A DNA stretch of 45,639 nucleotides, taken from assembly GCA_039030335.1 (NCBI GenBank), contig JBCCEJ010000047.1, forward strand, positions 1 through 45,639. Reading direction: 5' to 3'. This DNA comes from JBCCEJ01 sp039030335. GTDB taxonomy: Bacteria; Pseudomonadota; Gammaproteobacteria; HK1. Positions 15,775-23,600 of the stretch are shown here, in pieces (position 1 is the first letter of the stretch; each line of letters begins with the position of its first letter). A program made the translations under genes and the position numbers. The notes beneath the pieces were generated by a model. That model had not been told where the DNA came from. It searched no databases and was given only the letters and a program-made list of their open reading frames with translations.

Positions 15775-17964
15775 CTATCCCGGCGTTTCTTCGCGCCCGG
15801 TGATCAACCGGGTGCTGGCCCGGAAAGTCAAGTAAGCCCAGATCCAATCCATCGTCACGGAGATGCGGCTGCGCATGTTGGCGAGGAACGCGACATGCAC
15901 GGCTCCCCAGAGCCACCAGGCCGGCGCGCCGCTAAGCCGCATGAAACCGAAATCAGCAACCGCGGCCTTGCGCCCGATCGTTGCCATGCTGCCCAGATGG
16001 CGATAGACGAACGGAGCATCTGACCGCCCGCCCCGGATGCGCGCGGCGAGTTGGCTCGCCGCGTATTCCCCGGCCTGCTTGGCCGCTGGCGCGAGCCCCG
16101 GCACTGGCTGCCCGTGCCAGGCCTCGACGTAGGCGGTATCACCCACCGCGTAGATTTCCGAGTGCCCCGGTATGCTGAGATCTGGGGCGGTCTTGATGCG
16201 CCCGGCGCGGTCGGCATCCGCTTCCAGCCAGTGCGCGGCTGGTGACGAAGCGACGCCGGCCGCCCAAAAGACGCTTCGCGCCGGAATCCGGTCCTCACCG
16301 ACCAAGACGCCGGCGTCGTCTACTTCCAGCACCCTGGAGCCGGTCCTGACCTCGACTCCGAGGCGCTCCAGGTCGCGCTGCGTACGCGCGGAGAGTGCTT
16401 CTGAAAACGCCGGCAGAACGCGAGGTCCAGACTGCACCAGAATCACGCGCGCGGCCCTCGGATCGATCTCTTCGAAGTCGCCTTCCATGCCGTGACGGGC
16501 GAGTTCGGCGATGGCCCCCGCCAGCTCGACGCCGGTCGGGCCGGCACCGACCACGACAAACGTCAGCAAGGCATTGCGCTCGGCTTCGTCGTCCGTGTTC
16601 TCGGCGCGCTCGAAGGCGATCAGAATCTTCCGCCGCACGGCCGTCGCGTCATCTATCTGTTTCAGGCCCGGTGCGTAGGGTGCCCATTCGTCGCGCCCGA
16701 AATAGCTGTGGCGTGCACCGGTCGCGAGCACCAGGTAGTCATATTCGAGTCGCCGACTGCCTAGATCGATGTGCCGCTCGTCGGCATCGATGCCCTGCAC
16801 GTCGGCCAACAGCACGCGCACATTGTGCATACCGCGAACCATGCTGCGAATGGGCGTCGCGATGTCCGATGGACTGAGCGTTGCCGTCGCCACCTGATAG
16901 AGCAACGGCTGGAAGAGATGGTAGTTGTGGCGGTCGACCAGCGTCACCCGACAGTATTCGTGGCGCAGCGCATTAGCGCACGCGAGCCCGCCAAAACCGG
17001 CACCGACGATCACGACGCGCGGCAGCCGGTCGCGGTCGGCTGCGGATAGATCTTCAAACAGCGGATAACGTCGGTGCGCGAGACGAAACAGCCAGTGATC
17101 CAGCGACAGCCAACTCCGTCTTGCCAGCACCAGCAAAGCCAGCAGGCCAACCAGCTGAGTCGCTTCCAGATGCTGCCCGAAACCCATACCGGTAGTTATG
17201 ACCACGGTGGCGATGAGCGCCAGGGCCACTACCCGTACGAACAGTCCGAGGGCCAGCGCGACCGCGAGTGTCAGTGTGAACAGGCCGAACGCGGCCGCCG
17301 CTCCGTCGACCGGCAATATCGGAAGCAACCACTGGCTGCGCGCATGCGGCACCAGCGGCGCATCACCGAATAGCGCCAGAGCCCATACTGACGCGACGAT
17401 CGCGAGCCACAGACGCACCGCCAGGTGCGCGATCGCACCGCCGCGTTCGCGCAGTGCCTGAAACAGCTTGACCGCGAGCGCGGCCAGCGGGACCGGTGAA
17501 TCCACCATGCCCCGCCGTACGAGATGGTCGAGCGACCAGGAACCTGGGCCGTGCACGAGGTACCACAGGAGAAACACACCGATCACCTGATTCTGAATCA
17601 GCGCGACGTATTCGATGTGGATGACGCCGAGCAGCGCGAGTAGCGCGATGCACGCGAAGCGTGTCCCCAGGCCAACAGCGATGGCGACCCCGCCCAGTAG
17701 TTCGACCAGCACTCCCGTCCACGCGGCCGCGACCGGATCCATCCAGTCGACCGGGTATTCATTTTGAGCCAGCAACAAGGCCGTATTCCAGTCGCTCAGC
17801 TTCAGCACGGCGGACGCGATGAAGGGTGCCGCGACAAACCAGCGCAGTAGCGCGTCCAACGGCGGCGCCAGCGCCATGTGCGCCATCTCGGTCCACTCCG
17901 TGACGAACGCCAGAAGCGTGCGCAGCGGGTGCCCCTGGAACGGACTCCGGATGATATGAGACAT
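15775..17964 (-). CDS. DoxX-like membrane module fused to type II NADH dehydrogenase
   Basis: This 729-residue protein combines two parts. Residues ~30-310 hold about eight hydrophobic helices in two DoxX/DoxD-like blocks (LLRWFVAAPFIASAVLKLSDW; a second block with WLLPILPVDGAAAAFGLFTLT). Residues ~325-729 form a pyridine nucleotide-disulfide oxidoreductase of NDH-2 type, with FAD loop VVIVGAGFGGLACANAL, NYHLFQPLLYQVA, second dinucleotide loop VVVGAGPTGVELAGAIAEL and GDTAYV. NDH-2 passes electrons from NADH to quinone without pumping protons. The DoxX part could bind quinone or anchor the enzyme. The ATG at 17964 has GGGGAG about 8 bases upstream. It probably leads an operon with the AIM24 gene. 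Ordinary NDH-2 enzymes are ~430 residues, so the N-terminal extension is the notable feature. Confidence 0.9.
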   Translation of the reverse strand: MSHIIRSPFQGHPLRTLLAFVTEWTEMAHMALAPPLDALLRWFVAAPFIASAVLKLSDWNTALLLAQNEYPVDWMDPVAAAWTGVLVELLGGVAIAVGLGTRFACIALLALLGVIHIEYVALIQNQVIGVFLLWYLVHGPGSWSLDHLVRRGMVDSPVPLAALAVKLFQALRERGGAIAHLAVRLWLAIVASVWALALFGDAPLVPHARSQWLLPILPVDGAAAAFGLFTLTLAVALALGLFVRVVALALIATVVITTGMGFGQHLEATQLVGLLALLVLARRSWLSLDHWLFRLAHRRYPLFEDLSAADRDRLPRVVIVGAGFGGLACANALRHEYCRVTLVDRHNYHLFQPLLYQVATATLSPSDIATPIRSMVRGMHNVRVLLADVQGIDADERHIDLGSRRLEYDYLVLATGARHSYFGRDEWAPYAPGLKQIDDATAVRRKILIAFERAENTDDEAERNALLTFVVVGAGPTGVELAGAIAELARHGMEGDFEEIDPRAARVILVQSGPRVLPAFSEALSARTQRDLERLGVEVRTGSRVLEVDDAGVLVGEDRIPARSVFWAAGVASSPAAHWLEADADRAGRIKTAPDLSIPGHSEIYAVGDTAYVEAWHGQPVPGLAPAAKQAGEYAASQLAARIRGGRSDAPFVYRHLGSMATIGRKAAVADFGFMRLSGAPAWWLWGAVHVAFLANMRSRISVTMDWIWAYLTFRASTRLITGREETPG

Positions 17965-18137
17965 GCGAACGGTCTCCCCTGTCGAGACACCGGCATTAGG
18001 ACCGGAGAGGCAGTCAGACGTTCGCGCAAGAGTCTGTCGGCGGCGGTGTGCCACGCCCTGCTGAGCGGCGCCGACAAAACGGGCGGACGGCGCTCGCGGC
18101 GTCAGTCAGCCGCGCACACCGTGCTCATCTTCGATGC

Positions 18138-18953
18138 TCAGGCGAGCGGCACGCGCGCGCCGTTCCGCCACACGACTGGGAACTCGCTCGAGTCCATCGG
18201 TGCACCAGGCTCGAGCGTCACGTCTTCGAACGGTGGCGACATGTAGCCGTCTCGCCGCACAAACGTCGCGTCATCGCCGGTGAACCGCATGGCGACCGCT
18301 CTTCGCCTCGCACTCTTCGAGGCGTTTCCCGGCGCTCCGTGTACGGTCAGTGCATGGAACGCGATGCAGTCGCCGGGCTGTACTTCCCAGCTCAGCAGTT
18401 TGAACGCGTCGCGGTTGGCGTCGATGTCGGGGACGGTTTCCCCTTCATTTCCGGGATGGTTCTCTTCGGTGGCGAAACTCTTCGGCGCGTACCAGCCGCC
18501 CGAACGATGCGAACCACCAACAAATTCGACGGCGATGTTCTCGGGAACCGGGTCGAGTGGAATCCACAGCGAACAAACCTGCGTGCCGTCGACGACCCAG
18601 TAGGGCTGATCGTGATGCCACGGCGTGCGCTCGGAGGTCGAAGGTTCTTTCACGAGTACGTGCTCGTGAAAGAAGTTGATCTTGTCGCTCGCCATCAACG
18701 CGGCGGCGATTCGGCTCGCCGGAGATTCGTCGACGAACCGGCGGTATCCTTCGATACGCGCCCAGTTGCAATAATCTCCGAAGAAGTGCCCTTGCGCTCC
18801 CTCGGGTGTGTAGTAACGGGCGTGCCGGCCCGGCTCGGCCATATTGGTCTCTACGCCTTCGCGCAACAACTCAATCCAGGCCGGTTCGAAGACGCCGCGC
18901 AGGCACACGACGCCGTCACGGTGGTAGTCGTTGATAGTCTCGTCGGCAATCAT
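18138..18953 (-). CDS. phytanoyl-CoA dioxygenase (PhyH) family protein
   Basis: The 271-residue protein is a non-haem Fe(II)/2-oxoglutarate oxygenase. The iron ligands are H113-x-D115 (PWHHDQPYWVVDG) and a distal His in FHALTVHGAPGNAS, with the 2-oxoglutarate-binding Arg shortly after (SARRRAVAMRF). Typical PhyH N-terminal features (YHRDGVVCLRGVF) are present. The substrate cannot be named; bacterial PhyH enzymes hydroxylate many small molecules. The ATG at 18953 lies 7 bases after the stop of the zinc-ribbon gene, so the two genes are probably co-transcribed. Confidence 0.92.
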   Translation of the reverse strand: MIADETINDYHRDGVVCLRGVFEPAWIELLREGVETNMAEPGRHARYYTPEGAQGHFFGDYCNWARIEGYRRFVDESPASRIAAALMASDKINFFHEHVLVKEPSTSERTPWHHDQPYWVVDGTQVCSLWIPLDPVPENIAVEFVGGSHRSGGWYAPKSFATEENHPGNEGETVPDIDANRDAFKLLSWEVQPGDCIAFHALTVHGAPGNASKSARRRAVAMRFTGDDATFVRRDGYMSPPFEDVTLEPGAPMDSSEFPVVWRNGARVPLA

Positions 18954-18960
18954 GCTCTGT

Positions 18961-19368
18961 TCAGCCACCAAAGCCTTTCTGGAAGAATCGCTGTTGAATG
19001 ACCTTGAGGCGCGCCTGCGATGACTCCAGCGTCGCAGCGAGCGCCTGGGCTTCGCCGGCCTCGCGAAAGTCGAAGAACGTCCCCCGGCATGCCGGGCACC
19101 AGTCCACCAGGAGTTCAGACTCCGCGGCGAACGGCATCTCAACGAGCTCGCCCGGGCATTTGGGACAAGCGAGTGCCGTCGGTTTCGCGCTGTCGCGAAC
19201 CTTGTCCATCTGCACGAAATCGACGGTTAGGCCCAGAAAGTCAGCCAGTTCGTTGGCATCAAACCACATGCCGCCACAGGCATCGCAGAAGTCGAGCGTA
19301 ATGTGATCGGAAGTCCGCATCTCGACGAGTTCGGTGGCTTCGCATTTCGGGCAAGGTGCTGCGCTCAT
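18961..19368 (-). CDS. TFIIB-type zinc-ribbon protein (zf-TFIIB, two copies)
   Basis: The 135-residue protein consists of two zinc ribbons, each with a CPxC...CxxC pattern. The first is CPKCEATELVEMR...DFCDACGGMWFDANEL, the second CPKCPGELVEMPF...DWCPACRGTFFDFREA. A short helical tail ends QQRFFQKGFGG. The zf-TFIIB family is common in bacteria and its role is unknown; metal handling or protein interaction are usual guesses. The gene sits just ahead of the PhyH gene on the same strand. Confidence 0.88.
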   Translation of the reverse strand: MSAAPCPKCEATELVEMRTSDHITLDFCDACGGMWFDANELADFLGLTVDFVQMDKVRDSAKPTALACPKCPGELVEMPFAAESELLVDWCPACRGTFFDFREAGEAQALAATLESSQARLKVIQQRFFQKGFGG

Positions 19369-19415
19369 ATCGGGATTCCTCCTCGTCGGGTTGACACCGC
19401 GTCGGGGTATCGTGC

Positions 19416-20300
19416 TCAGCCGAGCCGGCCCGCGAGTGAGAGCAGCGCGTCGCTGACCGCATCCGCCCGCTCCAACGGCACCATGTGTCCGGCGTCCGGC
19501 ACGTCGACCCGAACGGCATCCGGCAACTGAGCAACGATGTCCGCGACATCTTCCTCGACATAGAAGACGCGATCCTTGAGCCCGGTGATCACGCTGACCG
19601 GCACATCGACCTTACTCCAGGCGACGTTCCAGTCCGCATCCGCGCCCCCGGCCAGAAGCCCATAACTGCCGCTTGCCCGATCGGCCGGCACGTAGTTCGC
19701 CGAGTCGAGCGCGCCAGCCCGGTTTTCCGCCATCCACGCTTCTGCGAACAGCATCGGCGCGTACAGATCCATCAGCAACGCCGACCCGCCCGTCTCTGCG
19801 GCACGCGCTACCGCGGTGTTTATCCAGTCGAGCCGTACGCCAGGTTTGCGCATCGTATTGATGGTAGCGATCGCCCGCGCCGGTGCGCCCCCAAAATGCG
19901 CCTTTACCGCGAACAGGCCGCCGATCGACAAACCCACGTAAACCGGGTTGCGTGGTTTCACGGCGTGCATCAACGCAACTGCATCACTGACGATCGCCGG
20001 CTCTGCAAGTGCCTCGGCATCCGTGAATGGCGAACCTTCCTGACCACGGAGGTTGTAGAGGAGCAGGCCATGACCCGCGTCCATCAACGCCGTTCCAACG
20101 GTATCGGTCCACATCTGAGTGCTGCCGCTAAGCGCATTGAAGAACACGAACGTCGCGCCGCCTTCGCTGCTCGGTTCGGCATGCTCGTAAAACAATCCAT
20201 TGCCGGGAGAGAGTTCGAGATTCACAACATCTGCCTTGAGGTCGATATGATCGGTTAGCGGCACCTCGGGCAAGATGCCGCAAGCGCCGGGCTCGTGCAC
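19416..20300 (-). CDS. alpha/beta hydrolase (3-oxoadipate enol-lactonase-like fold)
   Basis: The ~294-residue protein has the alpha/beta-hydrolase layout: oxyanion region FVFFNALSGSTQMW, nucleophile elbow GLSIGG with Ser125, acid region VITGLKDRVF and catalytic His in DAGHMVPLERAD. It resembles the pcaD/BioH-like group, but the substrate is not predictable. The longest frame starts at a GTG (20300), only 37 bases from the divergent peptidase ATG. A TTG or GTG a few codons later is equally possible because the conserved region starts at about residue 25. Gene order suggests it may head the transcript that continues into the zinc-ribbon and PhyH genes (47 bases apart). Confidence 0.87.
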   Translation of the reverse strand: MHEPGACGILPEVPLTDHIDLKADVVNLELSPGNGLFYEHAEPSSEGGATFVFFNALSGSTQMWTDTVGTALMDAGHGLLLYNLRGQEGSPFTDAEALAEPAIVSDAVALMHAVKPRNPVYVGLSIGGLFAVKAHFGGAPARAIATINTMRKPGVRLDWINTAVARAAETGGSALLMDLYAPMLFAEAWMAENRAGALDSANYVPADRASGSYGLLAGGADADWNVAWSKVDVPVSVITGLKDRVFYVEEDVADIVAQLPDAVRVDVPDAGHMVPLERADAVSDALLSLAGRLG

Positions 20301-20337
20301 TATTCTGGCACACCCGCGGCCTCGGAGAGTGCGTGCA

Positions 20338-21108
20338 ATGTTCAGAAAAATCCGCGTGATGCTTCTGCTTTACGCGTTGTTACTGGTGGCGGGCGGCACG
20401 TGGCTGACAGTGCAGCGCACCACCGACTGGGACACGTCGCTGTGGGTCGCCGTACATCCGATCGCGGCCGATGACTCTGAAGCGACGCGAAGCTACATCG
20501 AGAAGCTCGACGACGCGTCGTTGGCCGACATCAGCGACTTCTTCGCACGCGAAGGCCGGCGGTTCGCGCTGGGGCTCGACCGCCCGTTTGAAGTTCGCCG
20601 TAGTGCAACGCTGACCGAGCGCCCTCCCGCGCCGCCGGACGGAGGCAGCGCGCTCGAGATCATGTGGTGGTCTCTGACGCTTCGGTGGTGGTCTTGGCAG
20701 GTTGGATGGGAACACGACGATCCGCCCGCGAAAATCCGGGTGTATGCCATTTACTACGACCCGGAGCGCACCAAGAGCGTGCCCCACTCTCTCGGTCTGC
20801 AAAAAGGACTTATCGGCGTGGTCCATGGTTTTGCAGGCCGCAAAATGCATCGCAGCAACAATATGGTCATCGCTCACGAACTGGCCCACACGGTTGGAGC
20901 GACCGACAAATACGACCCGGCCAGCAACCAGCCTTTCTACCCGGACGGCTACGCCGAACCGGAGCGCAAGCCCCGCTATCCGCAACGCTACGCCGAGTTG
21001 ATGGGCGGGCGCGTGCCCAAGTCTGCCGACGAGGCCAGGATACCCAAGAGCCTCAAACGCGTGCGCATCGGCCCGCAGACGGCGGGGGAAATGAACTGGT
21101 TGCGGTAA
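20338..21108 (+). CDS. membrane-anchored metzincin-like zinc metallopeptidase
   Basis: The 256-residue protein starts with an uncleaved-looking N-terminal helix (VMLLLYALLLVAGGTWLTV). Its active-site signature is HELAHTVGATD at 180-190, which fits HExxHxxGxxD, the metzincin motif with Asp as third zinc ligand. A candidate Met-turn follows at YAELMGG (Met222). The orientation should place the catalytic part in the periplasm. I do not recognise a named family. The ATG at 20338 has GGAGAG 8 bases upstream. It is divergent from the hydrolase gene. Between its stop and the FHA gene lies an AT-rich promoter region, so it is probably transcribed alone. Confidence 0.78.
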   Translation: MFRKIRVMLLLYALLLVAGGTWLTVQRTTDWDTSLWVAVHPIAADDSEATRSYIEKLDDASLADISDFFAREGRRFALGLDRPFEVRRSATLTERPPAPPDGGSALEIMWWSLTLRWWSWQVGWEHDDPPAKIRVYAIYYDPERTKSVPHSLGLQKGLIGVVHGFAGRKMHRSNNMVIAHELAHTVGATDKYDPASNQPFYPDGYAEPERKPRYPQRYAELMGGRVPKSADEARIPKSLKRVRIGPQTAGEMNWLR

Positions 21109-21160
21109 ATCTTCACTTTAAGAATCCCACCTAAACACATGATTTTTTTCTAAAAACTAG

Positions 21161-21190
21161 TTGACGAGTCTCCGTGCTCTGACCTATTAT
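21161..21190 (+). promoter_or_regulatory. sigma-70-type promoter of the FHA gene
   Basis: TTGACG (21161-21166) and TATTAT (21185-21190) are separated by 18 bases. They lie in a markedly AT-rich intergenic stretch (21109-21260) that contrasts with the GC-rich surroundings. The leader to the ATG at 21274 would be about 75 bases. Confidence 0.55.
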
Positions 21191-21224
21191 TTCATCTGAC
21201 ACAGTAGATTTCGCCCATAACTAA

Positions 21225-21252
21225 CTGTTTTTATTGTTTTTTCAATAAACAG
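21225..21252 (+). repeat. inverted repeat in the leader of the FHA gene
   Basis: CTGTTTTTATTG (21225-21236) faces CAATAAACAG (21243-21252) across six T. The arms pair except for two extra T in the left arm. In RNA this would form an A/U-rich hairpin just ahead of the ribosome binding site (GAGGTG, 21259-21264); in DNA it could be an operator. Confidence 0.45.
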
Positions 21253-21273
21253 ACATACGAGGTGAGCGCACAG

Positions 21274-22350
21274 ATGGAAACGACAGTTGTAGGTGCCGAG
21301 CGTAGCGGACAGTCGTCGCCGAGGCCCGAGGTTGCAGCCGCGGGCCGTCGACTCTTGTCAGATCTGGGCGCATTCAGCATCGCGTTGGGCCGGCAGGTGA
21401 GCGAAGCGCTGCGGCCGCGCCGCCAGAGCGTTCTGATGTTGAACTACGGGGAGCACGTGCTGCGCTTCCCCACGCACCACGAGTTCGACTTCGCACTCAG
21501 TACGCGTATCGAGCCACCGGCGCAGCGTATCGCCGAACTCGAGCAGCTGACGCTGTTCGAACTACGCCGCATGGCGACCGACATCCGCAAACTGGAGAAC
21601 CGCTTTTCGGACGTCCTGGCAGCCGCGCTGGAGCGTGGGCGCAGTCTGCGCAAGCTCATGGTTCAACTCGACCTCAAATCTTTCTCGAATGACCACGACT
21701 GGCGTTCGATTTTCGCCGCCCTGGCAGCGTCTGATGACGACGGGCACGACCCGTACAGACAGGTTGCCCTGGCCAAGTACATGCAGTACCTCAGAAACCG
21801 GCAGGCCGTGATCCAGCACATTTACGCCGCGCGCGGCAGTGAGCAGGACCGTCAGGAGCCAGCCCCGGCTGAGGCCGTCGCCAACGCTCCGCTGAACGAA
21901 ACGGCGATCTTCGACTTCACCCAGATCGAAATCGGTGGCGAGACCGCGCAGGATCTGTGGCTGTTGCCACGCGGGGAATCGATCGGTGTAACGCTCGCCG
22001 GGGTAGAACACGTCGACGTGATGCTCGCTACCTACGGCTTCCGCCTCGTCCCGCAGGCAGACGCCGTGTACCTCGTCGACGCTGAAGGCGGTACGGAATA
22101 CCGACTGCTGCGCGGACGCAATGCCGTCGGCCGCGGTCAGGGCTGCGACGTGCTGGTAGACCACGGATACCGCGAGATCTCGCGTAAACACCTCATCATC
22201 GACTGCGTGGACGAATTCACCGCGGTGTTGACTGACCTTTCTTCACACGGCACCCGCGTGCCGGCCTCCAGGGTTATCGGTGCCCGACCCACCGAACCCG
22301 AAGCATTGGAAATGACAATGGTCGGCGTTGGTCCCGGAACCAGTCACTGA
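21274..22350 (+). CDS. FHA domain protein with unknown N-terminal region
   Basis: The ~358-residue protein has a C-terminal forkhead-associated domain (about residues 265-345): YRLLRGRNAVGRGQGCDVLVDHG, then EISRKHLII and LTDLSSHGTRVPASRVIG. The conserved GR, SxxH and SSHGT residues that bind phosphothreonine are all present. The N-terminal 180 residues are helical and charged, with two segments (LEQLTLFELRRMATDIRKLENRFSDV...) that look coiled-coil, and I do not recognise them. The protein is cytoplasmic. The ATG at 21274 is preferred over the GTG at 21262 because GAGGTG sits 9 bases ahead of it. Natural partners would be targets of the Ser/Thr kinases at 7.2-8.1 and 10.5-12.3 kb. The 3' end of the gene is part of a long inverted repeat. 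Confidence 0.85.
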   Translation: METTVVGAERSGQSSPRPEVAAAGRRLLSDLGAFSIALGRQVSEALRPRRQSVLMLNYGEHVLRFPTHHEFDFALSTRIEPPAQRIAELEQLTLFELRRMATDIRKLENRFSDVLAAALERGRSLRKLMVQLDLKSFSNDHDWRSIFAALAASDDDGHDPYRQVALAKYMQYLRNRQAVIQHIYAARGSEQDRQEPAPAEAVANAPLNETAIFDFTQIEIGGETAQDLWLLPRGESIGVTLAGVEHVDVMLATYGFRLVPQADAVYLVDAEGGTEYRLLRGRNAVGRGQGCDVLVDHGYREISRKHLIIDCVDEFTAVLTDLSSHGTRVPASRVIGARPTEPEALEMTMVGVGPGTSH

Positions 22351-22442
22351 TGTTGCGGCGTCCTCGAGGGGGCTTGGGGAGCTCCGGGGGAGGACAACGC
22401 AACCACCAACGGCAGTGACTGGTGTGCTCCGGCACCCGGGAC
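22331..22442 (+). other. long imperfect inverted repeat / structured RNA at the FHA gene end
   Basis: A 112-base stretch folds back on itself. ACCAGTCACTG (22339-22349) pairs perfectly with CAGTGACTGGT (22413-22423). Inside it, GTTGCG and GTCCTC (22352-22365) pair with GAGGAC and CGCAAC (22390-22403), separated by 2-base internal loops. Outside it, CCGGA (22334-22338) can pair with TCCGG (22428-22432). The left arm includes the last codons and stop of the FHA gene. No T-run follows, so it is not a standard terminator. Confidence 0.6.
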
Positions 22443-22470
22443 TGCGTCCGGTCTGGAGGGGCCGGCGTTG

Positions 22471-22483
22471 ACCCGGTCCGGGT
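22471..22483. promoter_or_regulatory. palindrome between promoter-like hexamers upstream of the 22550 gene
   Basis: ACCCGGTCCGGGT is a 6+1+6 perfect inverted repeat. It overlaps a TTGACC (22468-22473) and precedes CTATAT (22492-22497); the 18-base spacing of this second hexamer gives a possible but weak promoter. An operator is possible. Confidence 0.25.
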
Positions 22484-22549
22484 TGCCAGCGACTATATCG
22501 AAAGCGGTCGTGCGCGGAAGTCCCGCGCCCCGAATTTCGGAAGTTACCT

Positions 22550-23074
22550 ATGTTGAACCGGCGTGCGCCCTGCGGGCGGCTCGGCCTGTCACTGGCGCTA
22601 GCTCTGCTGGTCGCCAGCGCTCCGGCCAAAGAGGTCGATCTCGACCTGCCCAACTGCGAATTCACCGTCAAACTTCCCATTAAGCCCGACGTCAAAGTCG
22701 GAAGAGAAAAAACCGGTGCGGCGACCGGCCCGAGCATGATCGCCCAGGTCAGCAACCGGGTGCCGGGCTACCGCATCGAATGCCAGAGTTTTGCGTCGAT
22801 GCCGCAAAACGCGCGCAGTGCATTCATCGATGACACCCTGGGTCAGGCTGCCAGCCTCGCGCTTAAAGACATGCAGCAAAGCGTCAAACAAACGCGGCTT
22901 GGCGTCGTCATCGAATTCTCCGGAATCAACTACCAGGCGAACGTCCCGTTTGTCGTGAGCGGTCGTAACGTGCTCGGCCGCCGGTCTGTTTTCAGCGTCG
23001 TCGTCACGGAACCTGCTGAAGCCTACCCGTCCGAGGAAACATCGCGAGTCCTCAAATCCGTGCGCAAAAAGTAG
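22550..23074 (+). CDS. secreted protein of unknown function
   Basis: The 174-residue protein has a signal peptide (basic start, LGLSLALALLVASAPA, cleavage near residue 26). The mature part looks beta-rich and of periplasmic type, starting KEVDLDLPNCEFTVKLPIKP; it holds two cysteines, one near the start and one in YRIECQSF. I do not recognise a family. The stop is only 8 bases before the CoA-binding gene, so it is probably the first gene of an operon with that gene and the sulfhydrylase. Confidence 0.75.
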   Translation: MLNRRAPCGRLGLSLALALLVASAPAKEVDLDLPNCEFTVKLPIKPDVKVGREKTGAATGPSMIAQVSNRVPGYRIECQSFASMPQNARSAFIDDTLGQAASLALKDMQQSVKQTRLGVVIEFSGINYQANVPFVVSGRNVLGRRSVFSVVVTEPAEAYPSEETSRVLKSVRKK

Positions 23075-23082
23075 GCGGCGAG

Positions 23083-23553
23083 ATGGCAGACATTCAAACG
23101 CTTCGCCGCGTGCTGCGCGAGTCGAAGACCATCGCCATGGTCGGCCTGTCGGCCAACTGGTATCGCCCGAGCTTCTTTGCTGCCAAGTATCTGCAGGATC
23201 ATGGCTACCGCGTCATTCCCGTGACGCCGCAATACGAAGAAGTGCTGGGTGAGCGCTGTTACCCGACGCTTCAGGATGTTCCGGAGCCGATCGACGTCGT
23301 CGACTGCTTCCGACGCGTCGAAGAGATTCCCGCACTGGCCGATGCCGCCATCGAAGTCGGTGCCAAGACGCTGTGGATGCAGCTTGGCATCGTGCACGAA
23401 GAAGCTGCGCGAAAAGCCGAGGCGGCCGGTCTGCAGGTCGTCATGGACCGCTGCATGAAAATCGAGTTCGCACGTCTGTTCGGCGGCCTGAACTTTTTTG
23501 GCATCAACACCAAGGTGATCTCATCGAAACGTCCCTTGTGGGTGCCCTATTGA
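23083..23553 (+). CDS. CoA-binding domain protein (YccU-like)
   Basis: The 156-residue protein is a single CoA-binding Rossmann domain. It shows TIAMVGLSANWYRPSFFAAKYLQDHGYRVIPVTPQ, then IDVVDCFRRVEEIPALADAAIEVGAKTLWMQLGI and a conserved end RCMKIEFARLF. It resembles E. coli YccU and the N-terminal part of acyl-CoA synthetases (ADP-forming), but no enzymatic function is assigned. It sits between a secreted-protein gene and the O-acetylhomoserine sulfhydrylase gene, a pairing that is common for such small CoA-binding proteins. Confidence 0.92.
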   Translation: MADIQTLRRVLRESKTIAMVGLSANWYRPSFFAAKYLQDHGYRVIPVTPQYEEVLGERCYPTLQDVPEPIDVVDCFRRVEEIPALADAAIEVGAKTLWMQLGIVHEEAARKAEAAGLQVVMDRCMKIEFARLFGGLNFFGINTKVISSKRPLWVPY

Positions 23554-23600
23554 GCTTCGGCCGGGTCCGAACGGGCCCAGCCTCCTGCGGATAACTGCCA

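Noticed and set aside
22352..22403. Rho-independent terminator after the FHA gene
   Set aside because: The stem is long and interrupted and there is no T-run, so a standard terminator does not fit.
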